The notes under the pieces: model-generated | What the model was told of the DNA's origin: nothing | The model's database searches: none | Seen by the model: only the letters and a program-made list of their open reading frames with translations | Translations under genes and position numbers: made by a program | Assembly: GCF_004664715.2 (NCBI RefSeq) | Contig: NC_051083.1 | Location: forward strand, 121,896,971 to 121,960,970 | Length of the DNA stretch: 64,000 nt | Source: Peromyscus leucopus | Lineage: Eukaryota; Chordata; Mammalia; Rodentia; Cricetidae | Reading direction: 5' to 3' | Shown: positions 23,063-35,627 of the stretch, in pieces | Layout of the letters: each line of letters opens with the position of its first letter | Numbering within the stretch: the first letter of the stretch is position 1

Positions 23063-23334
23063 AACAGCAGTGTGAAGTAATTATAACAATAATAAAATTT
23101 AAAAACAGCAACAACTCTGGGACAGTGTTATAATGAACATTTCAGAAATTAATTTCAAGAGAAAAGTACGGGAGTCCTCTCAAACACTGAGGAATGAATA
23201 CTTAGAATAATCTTTGACAAGTTGTAACAATGCAACTTTACCAAAACACAATTTACAAACACCTATTCCTTTAAATATAATGTAATTTTTCTTAAGAGGA
23301 GAACATGGCCCACAGAATCAACTAATTAAGGTTC

Positions 23335-23720
23335 ATAAGGACTCACAGAGACTGAAGCAGCAATCACAGAGCCTACATGGGTCTGTACTAGGTCCTCTGC
23401 ATATATGTTGTGGTTGTTAGCTTGGAGTTCTTATGGGACTTCTAACTGGGGGACAGGATGTGTCTCTGACTCTTTTGTCTACTCTTGGGACCCTTTTCCT
23501 CCTACTGGGTTTCCTTGTCCAGTCTTGACATGAGGGATTTGCCTGTTTTTATTGCATCTTGTTATGTCATGTTCAATTGATAACCCTTGGAGGCCTGCTC
23601 CTTTCTGAAAGGAAATGGAGAAGCAATGGATCTGGGAGGATGGAGTGGGAAGAGTGGAAGGAAGGAAAACTGTGAATTTGAATTTTAATAATATAAAATA
23701 AAAAAAACAAAAGAGAGAAA
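23335..23720 (+). mobile_element. L1 (Lx-type) 3' UTR fragment
   Basis: CACAGAGACTGAAGCAGCAA, CTACATGGGTCTGTACTAGG, TATGTTGTGGTTGTTAGCTT and a purine-rich end before AATAAAAAAAACAAAAG are the rodent L1 3' end. Confidence 0.8.
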
Positions 23721-23999
23721 TGTCACACTGCACAAATATAAGACAAGATTTGAAAATGAATAATTAGGTTATTATTAAACATTTAAATTCATACACATAA
23801 GAGCACAGTTCACAGATGCTTTATTTGATACCTTCTGTGAAATGAACTATTTTTCATGACAGTTTCATACTTGATGGGCAAGATGCCAAGTTTCTTAATC
23901 CAAGCAACTGTTACTTACTCTGAATTTTGAAAACTCTAACAATAAAATCACCCAACGAAGGTTTAGAAAGTTGTGTGTTTGGTATGAAATATTTTCATT

Positions 24000-24560
24000 T
24001 TCAATTTTTAATATGTTTTTAATTTAATTGAATCACTTTCCCCCATCCTTTTCTTCCCTTTAGCCCTTCCCATTTGCCCTCCCTCTAACCACTCCTATGT
24101 CCCCCACTTTCGAGCTGATATACTCTTCTTCTTCAATTATTATTGCAATATGTGTACATATATATGTACCTAACTTGCTTAGTTTCCTTCTGTTGTTTGT
24201 GTATATATGGCTTCAAGGCTGACCACTCTTCATTGTATAACCAGTAAGGACTTGCATCCCTGGAAGAGGTTAATTCTCCTTCCCCCTGTAGTCATTAGTT
24301 CTTTGTCTAGGAGAGGGATACTATGAAATTTTCCCCTGTCCGTGGCTAACATTGCCATTGATATTGCCATTATTCTGGTCTTGCTTGTGCACCCATTTCT
24401 ATGAAAGACTTTCATTGCAGACTTCTAGGTGTTCTGGCTCTTAACAGTCTTTCAGCTTTTTCTTACACAAAGTTCCCTGATCCCTGGTGGTGGAGTGGTG
24501 ATGTAGATGTAAATGTTGAAACAGTGATCCCTACAATTTGTTGATTTCTACACCAGAAAA
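24000..24560 (-). mobile_element. L1-type 3' UTR fragment, antisense
   Basis: TGGCTTCAAGGCTGACCACT, TAACCAGTAAGGACTTGCAT and CTTAACAGTCTTTCAGCTTT follow the antisense of an old rodent L1 3' region. It is diverged and the limits are approximate. Confidence 0.55.
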
Positions 24561-25904
24561 CAGTGTGCAAGCTGTCAAGAGGGGAAAACAAACAGTCCTA
24601 CCTAGCTACAGCACATATAAAACCCCACATGACAATTACCAGCATGGCGAGATATGCAATTAATAGCTATCTAATTGGGTTTCAGGTCCACTCAACAGGA
24701 GGGAAATCATGCCTGGATGCCTAGTACTAGAAACTTAACCAGCTTCCCAGGTCTAGTGAGGTCATGGACCTTAGAAAAGAATCTACTGTTACCATGTTGC
24801 TAGACCAGCATAATCCCTTACTATAGTCTAAATCTCATTATGATAGATTAATGTAGCTCCCACATCTCATGCAAGAAGACTCTTTATAGCAAATGGAAAC
24901 CATCACAGAAAAGGTACATAATATTTGTGACTAGTGTGTAACGATAGGTAAAATCTTCAAAATTGTTTTGTTACCTAAATAGTCTTAAATCTACTATTTG
25001 AAATATAATCCCTTTCACTTTTACAATAAGAAAAGAACTATTTCCTTGATAATAAATAGCAATTTTTACCTCCATACTATATAAGTATATATTAACATCT
25101 ATATTAGATAATGGTTGAAGGGAGAGCAGCTGCAGAAGAGTTAACACAGTAAGAAGGCTTTTACCTGAGGCTGAAATAATGTAGAACAAATGATATGCAG
25201 GCAGTTCTTCACAACCACCGCTTTTACATCTACAGACTCAACCAACCACAAATGAAGAATCTTTAAAAGTATAAAACTGGATCTATACTAAATACAAACA
25301 AGTTTTCCCTTGTCATTATTCCCTAATCAATGTGTTATAATAACTACTTGGATGGGAAAAGCAATTCAGCCATCATTTAAAGTACAGACTAGGATGTGAG
25401 TAGGTTATAGGAAAATACACAATTTTATGTAAGTGGCTTGGGCATCCTTGGTTTGGGGTATCAATAAGGGATCCAGAGAGTAATTCCTTCCAAAAGTCCA
25501 GGAAGTATTATGTTCCTTCTGGATAGTTCCAAATGTAACAGCAATAATGAAACATGGCTGTGACTTGCACCAAATTGAGAATCCTATTAAACCCCCCAGA
25601 CATGAAAGCAGTAAGCCATAAATAAGGAGCTGCATCAATAAATGTTTGGTTATACTAAGTGGTAGGGTGGCCCATGAGTTCCTACTGGATCATTGTTTAT
25701 GTTATTTTCATAGCTGAAATATTTTACAGCAACTTTAGAAGTCAATGTCTTGATTAATTTCTTAAATTCCTTTCAGAAAATATATCTAACAATAACTTGG
25801 AGGTGCTTTTAGTAAAGAAAAAATATTGAAATATGAAGTTTGAAGCCAATGCTATAATTAAGCAGACAAGTAGACAGTATTCTGATTACAAATAAAGAAT
25901 ATTA
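24561..25904. other. Unique intronic DNA, no feature recognised
   Basis: Nothing was recognised. Confidence 0.5.
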
Positions 25905-26055
25905 ATAGCCGAAATGTATCAAGCACTTACCATATGACAGGCACTATGTTGAGCACTTTATATAAATAATCATCTTTAATCTTCACACAAACCCACTGAT
26001 GAAGGCACAAGTTTGATTTATGTTTGAAAGATAATAAAGCAGGTACTTAAAAGAG
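25905..26055 (+). repeat. MIR-like ancient SINE
   Basis: TATCAAGCACTTACCATATG, CAGGCACTATGTTGAGCACT and CATCTTTAATCTTCACACAA match the MIR core. Confidence 0.75.
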
Positions 26056-28034
26056 GGTAGAGAAATAAAGTTCCCACAGGAAATCATTGGATTATCTTCA
26101 CCAAAGTATGACTATGACATTACTTTGACATACCATAGCTGATTCAAACTTTTCACAAGTGAAAATTGTGGTTTGTTCCAGAGTATTCTTTCATAAACTC
26201 TCAACTCACTCCAATGCAAAAGTTTACCTCTTCATTTCTAAAAAAAAAAAAATACAAATACAAACTTATCTAGAATGATTTCCCCCAGTGGGTCCTCAAT
26301 AAATGTAGTTGTTTTAGAGTAGCTTCCTCAATATGACTCAGATATTAAAACTCAAACATGACTGTACTTCTGTTTTATTTATATTAAATTCCTTGCTATC
26401 CCATGACAATCCCTCATGTTTCTACAAACACTTGGAAAAGTTTGAAATGATTCTTAGCTCCTTAATATCAGTGAAATTTAAGTTAAACAAAATGTCTGAG
26501 ACGAACCTGATGACTCTCAAGCTAGTGCTGAAGCCGTCAGTGTAGAAGGCTTGCCTCAGTGGAGGAACACATTAACTCTTTCTGAACAGCATGTCATCTG
26601 GGAGATGACAACCAGCCAAGCCAACAGAGGGCTTATTTCCCGGTTTAAGCATCAGCCTATGTCCAGACTCCTTCTCACGTTGCTTACACTTCCTATTACT
26701 TCCTTCCTCTCACCCTCTCTCCATTTTCTACCCTTGCCTAACCTGACTTCCGCTTCCCTGGCTCTCAGCACAAACTTGGTATTTGATCCATCCTTCGTTT
26801 CCAAGGGTCTGCTTTCAGCAGTGCAGTGTTACCCAAGGAAACTCTATACAAAGTTCTAAAGATAAAAACCTTCAAAGGAAAACTATGGCCAAATTTTTCC
26901 TGGTTGGCAAGCACCACAAAGCTCTGGAGACAATTTAGATAGCATTCCACAAACCCTATGCCAGAACCCTGAAACCTCACATTCATCCCCATGTTTATGT
27001 TCCACCAGTCAGAATCTGCTGACACACACAGAATTTTTTTTCAAATCAAGATACAAATTTTACATAACACCTGATTAGACTAGGAGACTTGGCAGATTTT
27101 TATTACCCATGATATTTTTTTAACCTGGTGTCAAGAACCAAAGGACACTTTAACATCCAAAGTTATATTAGAAATATTCTAGCCTTTACGTGACTTCCAA
27201 AACCAGACAATCAACAAATATTCACCAAGCATATATTTCAGGCCAAGCATGAAGGTAGATTCAAAGACAATATCAACTGTGGCTGGCCCAAATCCTTAGA
27301 TAGATTATAACAAAGAAGAACAAAATAGCTACAGATTTTACAATTTCATCTCCAAAAGGAAGTTTGCAATGTCAAAGAATGATGGTGTCAAAAATGATAC
27401 AGGAGGTGCTTTCTTGTGAGACTCAATATAGCAGAGCCCTACCTTCTGCCCATTCCATAGGAATTGATGATCTCCGACAGTGAGTCCTTGAAAAAAGGCC
27501 CAGTCACTGACCTACCTAAACTTCATTTGTTTAATTCCATCTGGTTTGTTTTCCTTTCTTCTGAGTTATCCATAGTCATCCTCCCCTCTAGTCACCTTTG
27601 ATATCAGTATTAACAGGTATAATCAATGAAAATCTTAAGTCAAAGGGTCAAAACTAGATCCTACACAAGAGAGACTCGCCTTGCATTTCCATAGCTCTAG
27701 ATGACAGATCCTGAGATAATAGTGTGAGGTAATATTCAACCAGACTACAGACAGACCCAGACAACCTTGTCTGCTACCATGGAAACCCCCAATCCTTACC
27801 TTTGTTTGTCTTCCCTTCAAAATGTTGACAGTGCCGTGAGCTCTTCAAAGACAGATTTTTTTTTTCAGATCATTAAGCCTTTGTACCTCCCAGTGTGGTC
27901 ATGTCAATAATCAATTTCCATTCCTGCCTTTACCACTCAATGATTTTTCATCTTTCCAGGGTTGGTGACCAAGCCTTGTTCATTGGGATTCCCTGGATCC
28001 CAAACATTATGATGCCCTACCAAAATTCCAAAGA
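26056..28034. other. Unique intronic DNA, no feature recognised
   Basis: A 102-codon open frame at 26551-26859 has random composition and no recognisable domain. Nothing else was seen. Confidence 0.5.
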
Positions 28035-28200
28035 CCTGGCCTTTAATCCCAGATATGCCACTATTTTATGTGTGTGTGCCATGAACCAGCAGTTTCATTT
28101 CCTTGGCTCTCAACTGTCTCATTTATACAGTGAAACAAAAACAACTTGCCCCAGCTATTCATCAAGGTGTTTTAAAGAGCATGAAATATATTAGATTAAA
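28035..28200 (+). repeat. MIR-like ancient SINE
   Basis: ATGCCACTATTTTATGTGTG, TCATTTCCTTGGCTCTCAAC and CTGTCTCATTTATACAGTGA match MIR order. Confidence 0.55.
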
Positions 28201-31200
28201 AAGCAGTTTCCAGAATCTAGACTTTGTTATCCTCAAATCTTTGAACAAGTCCTTTGCCCACTCCAAACTTCAGTTCTGTTACCAGAATTAAGGGTCCAGA
28301 TAGCTGCTGTTTGAAGGACAACTTGGGAAAGAGGAGAGTTCATAGAAAGTAATCAGATGCAGCCAAGGGCCTGAAGTCTTGATAAGACAGGAAGAGCTGC
28401 TGCCTGAAAGATTCATTTTGGGGAACATGGGGGCACCAAGATATTTTACGAAGTGGGACAGAAAGGATAGGGAGATAATAGGTGGGAATAAAACAGGGTC
28501 TTCATCATCTAAGCTATATCTGCTTTTTCTTCTTTAGAAGCAGCTTCAATTGTGGGCACAAGCTCCTATTGTACTTGTTCAACAAACATTCAGAAAACTA
28601 AAATCTAAGGAGGGACATTGGAAATATAATCAGAAGTTCCAGTTTCTGCGAATGTAAAAAGAGATTATTTAATACTTAATGTCTTCAAGGATTAGGTAAA
28701 AATAAGAGCTTGGTAAACTCTGCCCAGGACAATTCTTATAAAAAGCTTCCTCATTAGAGTCTCTTCAATTGTAGATACAATGGTGGCTTCATCTCCAAGA
28801 TACTTGAGTGTAAGATGATGAAAGTGGAAGTAGAAGCTATGAAATATATTACCTATTCTATGCTGTCAGAAGAAACTTCCAAATGTTGATATTCATAGTA
28901 CCACAAATGTTGCTGGTGAGTCTATGAGTTTTATCATACTAACTTAAGATTCTCAATCGAACTTATATCTAAAGGCCACACTACAAACCACCATATTAGT
29001 TAAGGAACTTGTACGTCATTGTGAAGTTTGAAAGTTTCCATGAAAAGCTTAGGGGATGGGAAGAGGTAGATCTAGAATGTAACTACAAGAGATAGAATGC
29101 CCCCAAAAGACAGCCTTACAGTAAAGGGCTTTTAAAACAGCATTCATGTGAATTGTGCCTGTAAATCCATTACAGTATGTTCCACGCAGATCTCTATCTA
29201 TAAGATATGCTGCCATGGCTATAATCATAATTTGGGTGTGAAGTCTAAAATCATAGTCAATTTCATTAATTCTTTGTTACAGCTTCATTCTAGTTATCCC
29301 CCTACTTTATCATCTGATTTAATGAAATAATAAGGGATTAAACTATATATCTATGTTCTAGATCATTTGTATATCACTTTCCACAAATTATTTGACTCAA
29401 TGAAAGGAAATCAACTACCCAAACTAGCTAACAAACCCTCTTATTAAAAATTAATTTATAAATAGTGAGTCAATGGTTTCTACTGCTCTACCTTTGTGCT
29501 TCCTCCTGGATTTCTATGCTACACTAACATTGTTTATCCTTGAGGCCAGGACACCAGAAGGCCACAAGTCCCTCCCTCTTTAGGTAGGCTACCTAAAACT
29601 AGTTATATCTATGATTGCTGTCAGAGTAACAGTCAACAAACATCTAATTTCATTACTATTTCATATGCATGCCAAATGGTACCTATTTCAGATTCATGAC
29701 AGTTGATAATATCATCATGATTAGAAAGAGACATAAAGGAACAGAGCATTAATTTCCAGACAATCTCTACTCATTCTCTCAAAACATATAAATATGCTTT
29801 CCTTTTGTTGGCCTATCTCTTCTTTTCACTTCTTATATATGTATAAAACCACTTAACCCCAAAACCTCTAACATGTCTGGAAGTGGATTTGTTCATTTAT
29901 CTACCACTTATATTATTTGTGGTTTCTTGGCTTATTTGTTGACTTTGCATTTGTTCCACGATTCTAAAAGAGAAAGAACTGTGTGTGACATCAGAAGTTG
30001 GTAACAAGAATTGGCACATGCATGTGGATAATATATGCAAGTGACTTTTTAACAATAATTTTACCGTATAGAACATTTAACTCAATGGTCATTATTCTAT
30101 GATACTGTATACATGATACACCAGTTATTTCGGAAGGAACTACTGAACAAATCCAAAAAGTAACATGAAGAGAAAGAGTTTCTCTGGCAAGTTTTCATTT
30201 AATCAACGTCCTCTCTAATATTAAGACTGCCTTGATGATAAGGAGTCAATGGGGAGAGATTATAAAGCTCCATCAATGCATTAAGGTGAGAATAACACAA
30301 AATACACAGAAAACAGCAAAATTAGACATCTCATGATCAAATGCTGAAGCAACATACTGAGACATATTCCTTAATTTAGTATTTTGTCTACTCTTCCATT
30401 GTATGCGGAAGTTTTTTTGTAATTTTTCCTGCTTTCCTAATTTTTATGTTAAGAGAAATCACAAAAGACACATATCATTCTACAGAAAATCAGTTTTTAA
30501 TTTTTATTTCTGCTCATATATTATTGAATCAAAAAGTTTTATGATTGTAGAATATAAAAATTAGATAACACAATTTCATCGGTGTAAGAAAAGTATCTAT
30601 CAAAACTAATTTGAAAGGAGAATAAAGATTTCTTTTGGCTGAGGTGTGCACCACAGTCCCACAGCCCCCCATATTATTTCTTAATTCACCAATTATATAA
30701 GATGAGGACAAACCTAAAAGCAATCTCACAGGATTTCTATGATGGCATATGGAAAGTATTTTGTAAATAGAAAATGGCTGGCTCGCTTTACATTTTAATA
30801 TTAACATGTGCCTGTGAGTATGGATGTGTTCTGAACATGTCAGTGTATTTCGATATTAGAAGTACCTCACATGTTGTGTATGCCCTAACTAGATATTTAA
30901 TATATATTTGATAAAGTCATAAATAACTGATTAATAAAAGACTATATTTCCTATATGTTCCCATGATATGCCAAGATATGTCCTATGTGTCTCCTTATTT
31001 CTACTATTTATCATAAGGCTCAGCCTAAAGTAATTTGCCAAAGAAAATTGAACTGATGTATGATTTGCCAGGATAGGCCCATCCTTGACACTCCATGTGC
31101 ACTATTAATCCCACTCATGTCTCTCTTGACCCTACTTAAACGTCACTTTCTTTCCTCTACTGCTTCGGCCATAAACCCTTCGCTAACAAGAACCACTCTT

Positions 31201-31393
31201 ACTGTGGTTTTATTTTTGATCTTCTCAAATTGCTGACCATCACTTCAGATTTAATCATCTGTGATGACCAATTAGCATAGAATCGCTTCAGAGGCAAATA
31301 TAACACATCTGCCAAATCTTCACAATAACTAGCACCAAGCTAGGCACTAAACTAATTGGCGAACTTTAAGAACATATATTCTATAGGTATATC
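28201..31393. other. AT-rich unique DNA, no feature recognised
   Basis: More than 3 kb without a recognisable repeat or gene. It has AT-rich stretches only. Confidence 0.5.
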
Positions 31394-31421
31394 TCACACA
31401 CACACACACACACACACACAC
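31394..31421. repeat. (AC)n microsatellite
   Basis: About 14 units. Confidence 0.95.
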
Positions 31422-31572
31422 CAAGCTGAAGTGGGCACTGAGAGAATTTACCAATCCTGAATTCTAAAAACAACAAACAAATGAGTTTGCTCAAATTGAA
31501 GATGATAAAGTAGGGGCACCCACAAATTGCCAATACCCACTAGGTTGAAATCACTGGAGAGCAGCTATATTT

Positions 31573-31628
31573 CTAACCCTCACCCGAACCCTAACCCTAA
31601 CCCTGAAACCCTAACCCTAACCCTAACC
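31573..31628. repeat. Interstitial telomeric repeat (CCCTAA)n
   Basis: Several perfect CCCTAA units, with CCCTCACCCGAA and CCCTGAAA variants, run from 31573 to 31628. This is a short interstitial telomere-type tract. Confidence 0.92.
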
Positions 31629-31639
31629 ACACACTCACT

Positions 31640-33329
31640 GGCACACATGCTCCCCCATGCACCAAAAAGCATGAATTCACACATGAACAAATAGACATAA
31701 ACTAGAAACCAGACACTTGTTGTATGTAGAAAATTCTACAGATAGACAGTTTATTGAAATTCTGCCAAGTGGCACTACAGAACAGACAGTGCTTTGTAAG
31801 ATTGTGAGAGATATTGGTGAGCAAAAGAGTGGAAGAGAAAGACTACCTCAGTACTTGGAGCATGCAGCAGAAGAGGAGGAAGTATCAGGCAAAAGAAAGA
31901 AAAAAAGCATCAGAAAACACTGGCCTCAACAGTGAGAAGATTTGCAATCTAAACTGACAGGAATCCCAGAATCAGCATGCCATATTGGCCATGGAAAAGT
32001 ACTCTCTACTTTCTGGAATTCCTTAGTGGTACAACCACAGGAAGATGTTCTGGGTCTGTGGCTAGAGGAGATATTCCTGTACTATATTATATCAAGGAGT
32101 TCCCAGCCCAGGGCTGGTCTAGAAATCTGGTCTAGTAGCTTGATGGGAAACACTTGGAGTCAGAGAGTCTGAGAACTTCAGGAAGTGAAAAACCATTCAG
32201 AATCACAGAGAAGAATAGAAGAGACTCTCTGGGGGCTGCCGATTAGGGAAGCTAACTATCAGAGCTCTGTTTGGGTGCATCCATTGTTTTTTTGTGATTA
32301 CTCAAAGAAGATAAGCTGTAAAAATTTGGAAACCCAAAAAGTGAAGCACATGAGAAACAAAACAGTCAGATTGCTGCATGGGACTTCCCATCCACAATCA
32401 GACATTTGAACGCACAGGAGACTAGGACCACACTGCAGAAATTTTGCTGACTACTACCTCATTCATTAAGAGGAGTTGGGCATTCTAGAGTAATAATGAC
32501 AGGCTAGACCCACAAACCATACTTTCTGGTTGCTAGGCAAACACAGGGGAAAGAAGCCAAATAGCATGCAGACTCTGTCCTCACCAGGTGGTATCAAGCT
32601 TAAGTGGGCATAGAATGGAGAACCAGTCCAAATTTCTCACTGCTGCTCACATGACTGACCTCCTTAGAGGACTAGAAGCCTGTCTTCTTGTTTATTTTCC
32701 AAAACTATTCTATTAGTTTCTCCTTTTGTGTTCTTTTTTTTTAAATTTTCTAGTACTATATTTTTGAAATTTTTCTTAAATTTCTATATGGATATTTTTA
32801 TTCGAATTGATTGGTTTAAATATGTATGCATAAATTTTATTCCTTTTTATGCAGCATTTTTCTGTCTCAACATTCTTTCATCTCTTCTTTACATTTAATA
32901 TCTAGTGTCTTTAACTACATTTGTCTTGTCCTATTTTTTTCAAAATGGGCTCTTGGCATAGAAACCAGGCTGGCCTCAGGCTTGTGGCTGTACAGACTCA
33001 AGAGCTGCCAGAATGCTGAGATGGTAGACATCAGCCACCAGATCCAGATTTTAGTGTTTGAATTTTAACTCTCTTTTCTACCTTCTCCTTCTATCTATAT
33101 ATTATCTTTGTCGTCAATGAAATCCGTTTTACATTTCTTCTTTCATGTAGCAGTTCTCTTTCAAATAATTTTTTTTTATTTTACATGATGTTAGTGTAGT
33201 GTTTGCTTGTTAATTTATACTTTTCCTTTTGATCATTTTCTTAGCTAGATTTCTCTCTCATCTCTTCTCACTATTCACATCTATTTGCTTTTTCTTCTAT
33301 TTTTCTTTTTTTCTAGTATTATTCCTTCA
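31640..33329 (+). repeat. Probable 5' part of an old L1, with antisense B1 fragment
   Basis: The block leads directly into an L1 ORF1 remnant and has the purine-rich then T-rich makeup seen ahead of ORF1 in old rodent L1s. A degraded antisense B1 sits at about 32,935-33,050 (AACCAGGCTGGCCTCAGG). Assignment is mostly by position. Confidence 0.4.
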
Positions 33330-33638
33330 ATGTCAATTGAAAGTCTCATCAATAAACTGGATCAAGTGAAAGACAGAATAATGAAGGATGGAGGATGAGG
33401 TAAATAAATTGAATACTCATTCGATAATAATGAAAAATAAGATATTAGCAACAGAATACCAAGACCTTTAGGACACCATGAAAAGGCAAAAAAATTCTTA
33501 AATCTTGGGAAAGAGGCACAACAGACTTTTAGGAAAGAACTGATCCATATCATATGATAGTTTAAAAATACAGAAAATGGACAAGAAAACATGGAAAGAT
33601 GAAAGAGAGAAGTTTCGGGTCACATAGAAAAGCAAGCC

Positions 33639-33981
33639 TGTTTCTGGAGGGCTTCTCTCCAGGCTCCACCAAGCCCCGCAGTCCCACAATCCACGTATAA
33701 AATAATCACTCAGACACTTATATTACTTATAAACTGTATGACCATGGCAGGCTTCTTGCTAACTGTTCTTTTATCTTAAATTAACCCGTTTCTATAAATC
33801 TATACCTTGCCACATGGCTGGTGGCTTACCGGCATCTTTACATGCTGCTTGTCCTGGTGGTGGCTGCACTGTCTCTCCTCCTTCCTGTTTCCCCAATTCT
33901 CCTCTCTCTTTGTCCTGCCTATACTTCCTGCCTGGTCACTGGCCATCAGTGTTTTATTTATATAGAGTGATATCCAGAGCA
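33639..33981 (-). mobile_element. Solo LTR (ERVK-like), second copy of the 12.9-kb family
   Basis: TG...CA ends with exact 6-bp duplication CAAGCC (33633-33638 and 33982-33987). It shares TCTTAAATTAACCC, CCACATGGCT and CTATACTTCCTGCCTGG with 12923-13306. The minus strand has AATAAAACACTGA near its start. Its length is 343 bp. Confidence 0.87.
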
Positions 33982-34004
33982 CAAGCCTATCAGAATAACA
34001 GCAA

Positions 34005-34007
<3 letters not shown>

Positions 34008-34045
<38 letters not shown>
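34008..34045. repeat. (CA)n microsatellite
   Basis: About 19 units, directly after the solo LTR. Confidence 0.95.
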
Positions 34046-34047
<2 letters not shown>

Positions 34048-34452
34048 CTCTAAATGCCAGAGAGCCCGAACGAAAGGAACTGATACCCTAGATTACTATA
34101 TCCAGCAAAGGTATGCTTCGAAATCAAAGGGAAAACAAAGAGCACCCAAAGTGAACATGAAGTAGGAGGGTTCATGCTCATTAACTCAGTATTGCACAAG
34201 ATACCTAATGAATCCTACAAACAAAAATAAAGATAGGTGTAATGATGAGAATATGGGAAAGATGAACTGTCACTAGAAGAGTGACAATGATGCAAATGAT
34301 GACTAGAAAAGATGCAAGCATCACAGACAAAGAAAATGACAGGAATTAATACAGCCCACATTGTAATAATTCCGAATGCTAAGGGTCCCAATTTTCCACC
34401 TAAAAGATACAGGATAACAGGCTAAATTTTAAAAAGAGCATGCACGTGGCAC

Positions 34453-34455
<3 letters not shown>

Positions 34456-34497
<42 letters not shown>
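34456..34497. repeat. (AC)n microsatellite
   Basis: About 21 units. Confidence 0.95.
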
Positions 34498-34498
<1 letters not shown>

Positions 34499-34569
34499 GA
34501 TATTTTTGTTTCTCTGTTGATCCCAACTCCTTCATGACCTCATTTTCCCTATAATCTCCATAAAGAGTG

Positions 34570-34740
34570 TAATAACAACAACAGCAATAGTAATGACACT
34601 TATACAGTGTTTACTATGTGTACTGCTATGGTAAATACCACATACGTTAAATTATTTAAACTATCCAGCAACTGTGATGAGTTACTAAATATTGTTCTCA
34701 TCTTTCATAGCAAAGCTGAGGTACATACTATGTGTTTATC
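34570..34740 (+). repeat. MIR-like ancient SINE
   Basis: ATGACACTTATACAGTGTTT, GTTCTCATCTTTCATAGC and AGCTGAGGTACATAC follow MIR order. Confidence 0.6.
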
Positions 34741-34834
34741 CAATATACCACCTCAAAGTGCTTCTTGAATATAAGATTTGAAATGTTATCTATCACTGGA
34801 AGGGACCAACAGTGAGTTGTCTAAGGGCTGCTTT

Positions 34835-35160
34835 GATTTTTTTTATGAAGAAAACAGGGTTTATTTCAGCTTACAGTTGATCATGAAGGGAAGTCATCAC
34901 AAGAACTGGAGGCAGGAACTAAAGCAGCAGTCATGAAGGAATGCTGCTTACTGGCTTGCTCCCCATGGCTTACTTAGTCTGCTTTCTCATACAAACTATG
35001 ACCATCAACCCAGGAATAACACTGCCTATAATGGGATGTGCCCTCGCATATCTATTTTTAATCAAGAGAATGCTCAGAGACTTGCCTAGAGACTAATCTG
35101 ACAGAGGTATTCTTAACTGAAGTCCCCTCTTCCAAGATAACAAAAAAAAGAAACTAGTCA
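34835..35160 (-). repeat. Rodent medium-reiterated repeat, copy 2 (antisense)
   Basis: AGGGTTTATTTCAGCTTACA, TGCTGCTTACTGGCTTGCTC and TAATCAAGAGAATGCTC are the antisense of the 4.7-kb and 39.1-kb family. Confidence 0.65.
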
Positions 35161-35627
35161 GCAAATGTTTCATCAGAAATTAATCATGGTAAGAATAAAT
35201 GCAAGCCCTTTATTGACCTCACTCACCACCTTTTTCTTGGTGTGGTCATAAGAATGAATAGGCAGAACTACATACTTTCTCCTCAAGCATATACCAAAGC
35301 TTCTAATCAGAGACTGTTTTGACCATGTATTTGATAGTCTTTGGTTACATAGTGAGCAAAGTGATGAAAAATATTCTGAGCAGCAAGGAACAGCCTAACA
35401 AAAAGGTTAAGAAGTTCGAGTATTGGGATTATTGGGAATTTTCTAAATAATTTAAATTTTTCTTCAAAGGAAAAAAACTTCCATCATTTAAAATTCATCA
35501 GGATTGTCAGTCTTTATATTAAACAAACTGAAGCATCATCAGGGTGCTTCTTCTGAAATTAGAAAATCTTCTAGTTCATATAATACTAAAGAGCTATAAG
35601 ATTTTCACATTTAAAGACAGTGAGGCA

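Larger units (their letters stand above)
33330..34200 (+). pseudogene. L1 ORF1 remnant split by a solo LTR
   Basis: Plus-strand translation near 33,330 gives MSIESLINKLDQVKDRIMKD, the coiled-coil part of L1 ORF1p. More ORF1-like sequence follows with stops and frameshifts, up to KTWKDERE at about 33,610. After the LTR at 33639-33981, matching text resumes (CTATATCCAGCAAAGGTATG at about 34,100). In a working L1 this protein is an RNA chaperone of the retrotransposition particle. Here it is dead. Confidence 0.65.

Noticed and set aside
23479..23733. 84-codon minus frame at 23.5 kb
   Set aside because: Antisense of an L1 3' UTR.
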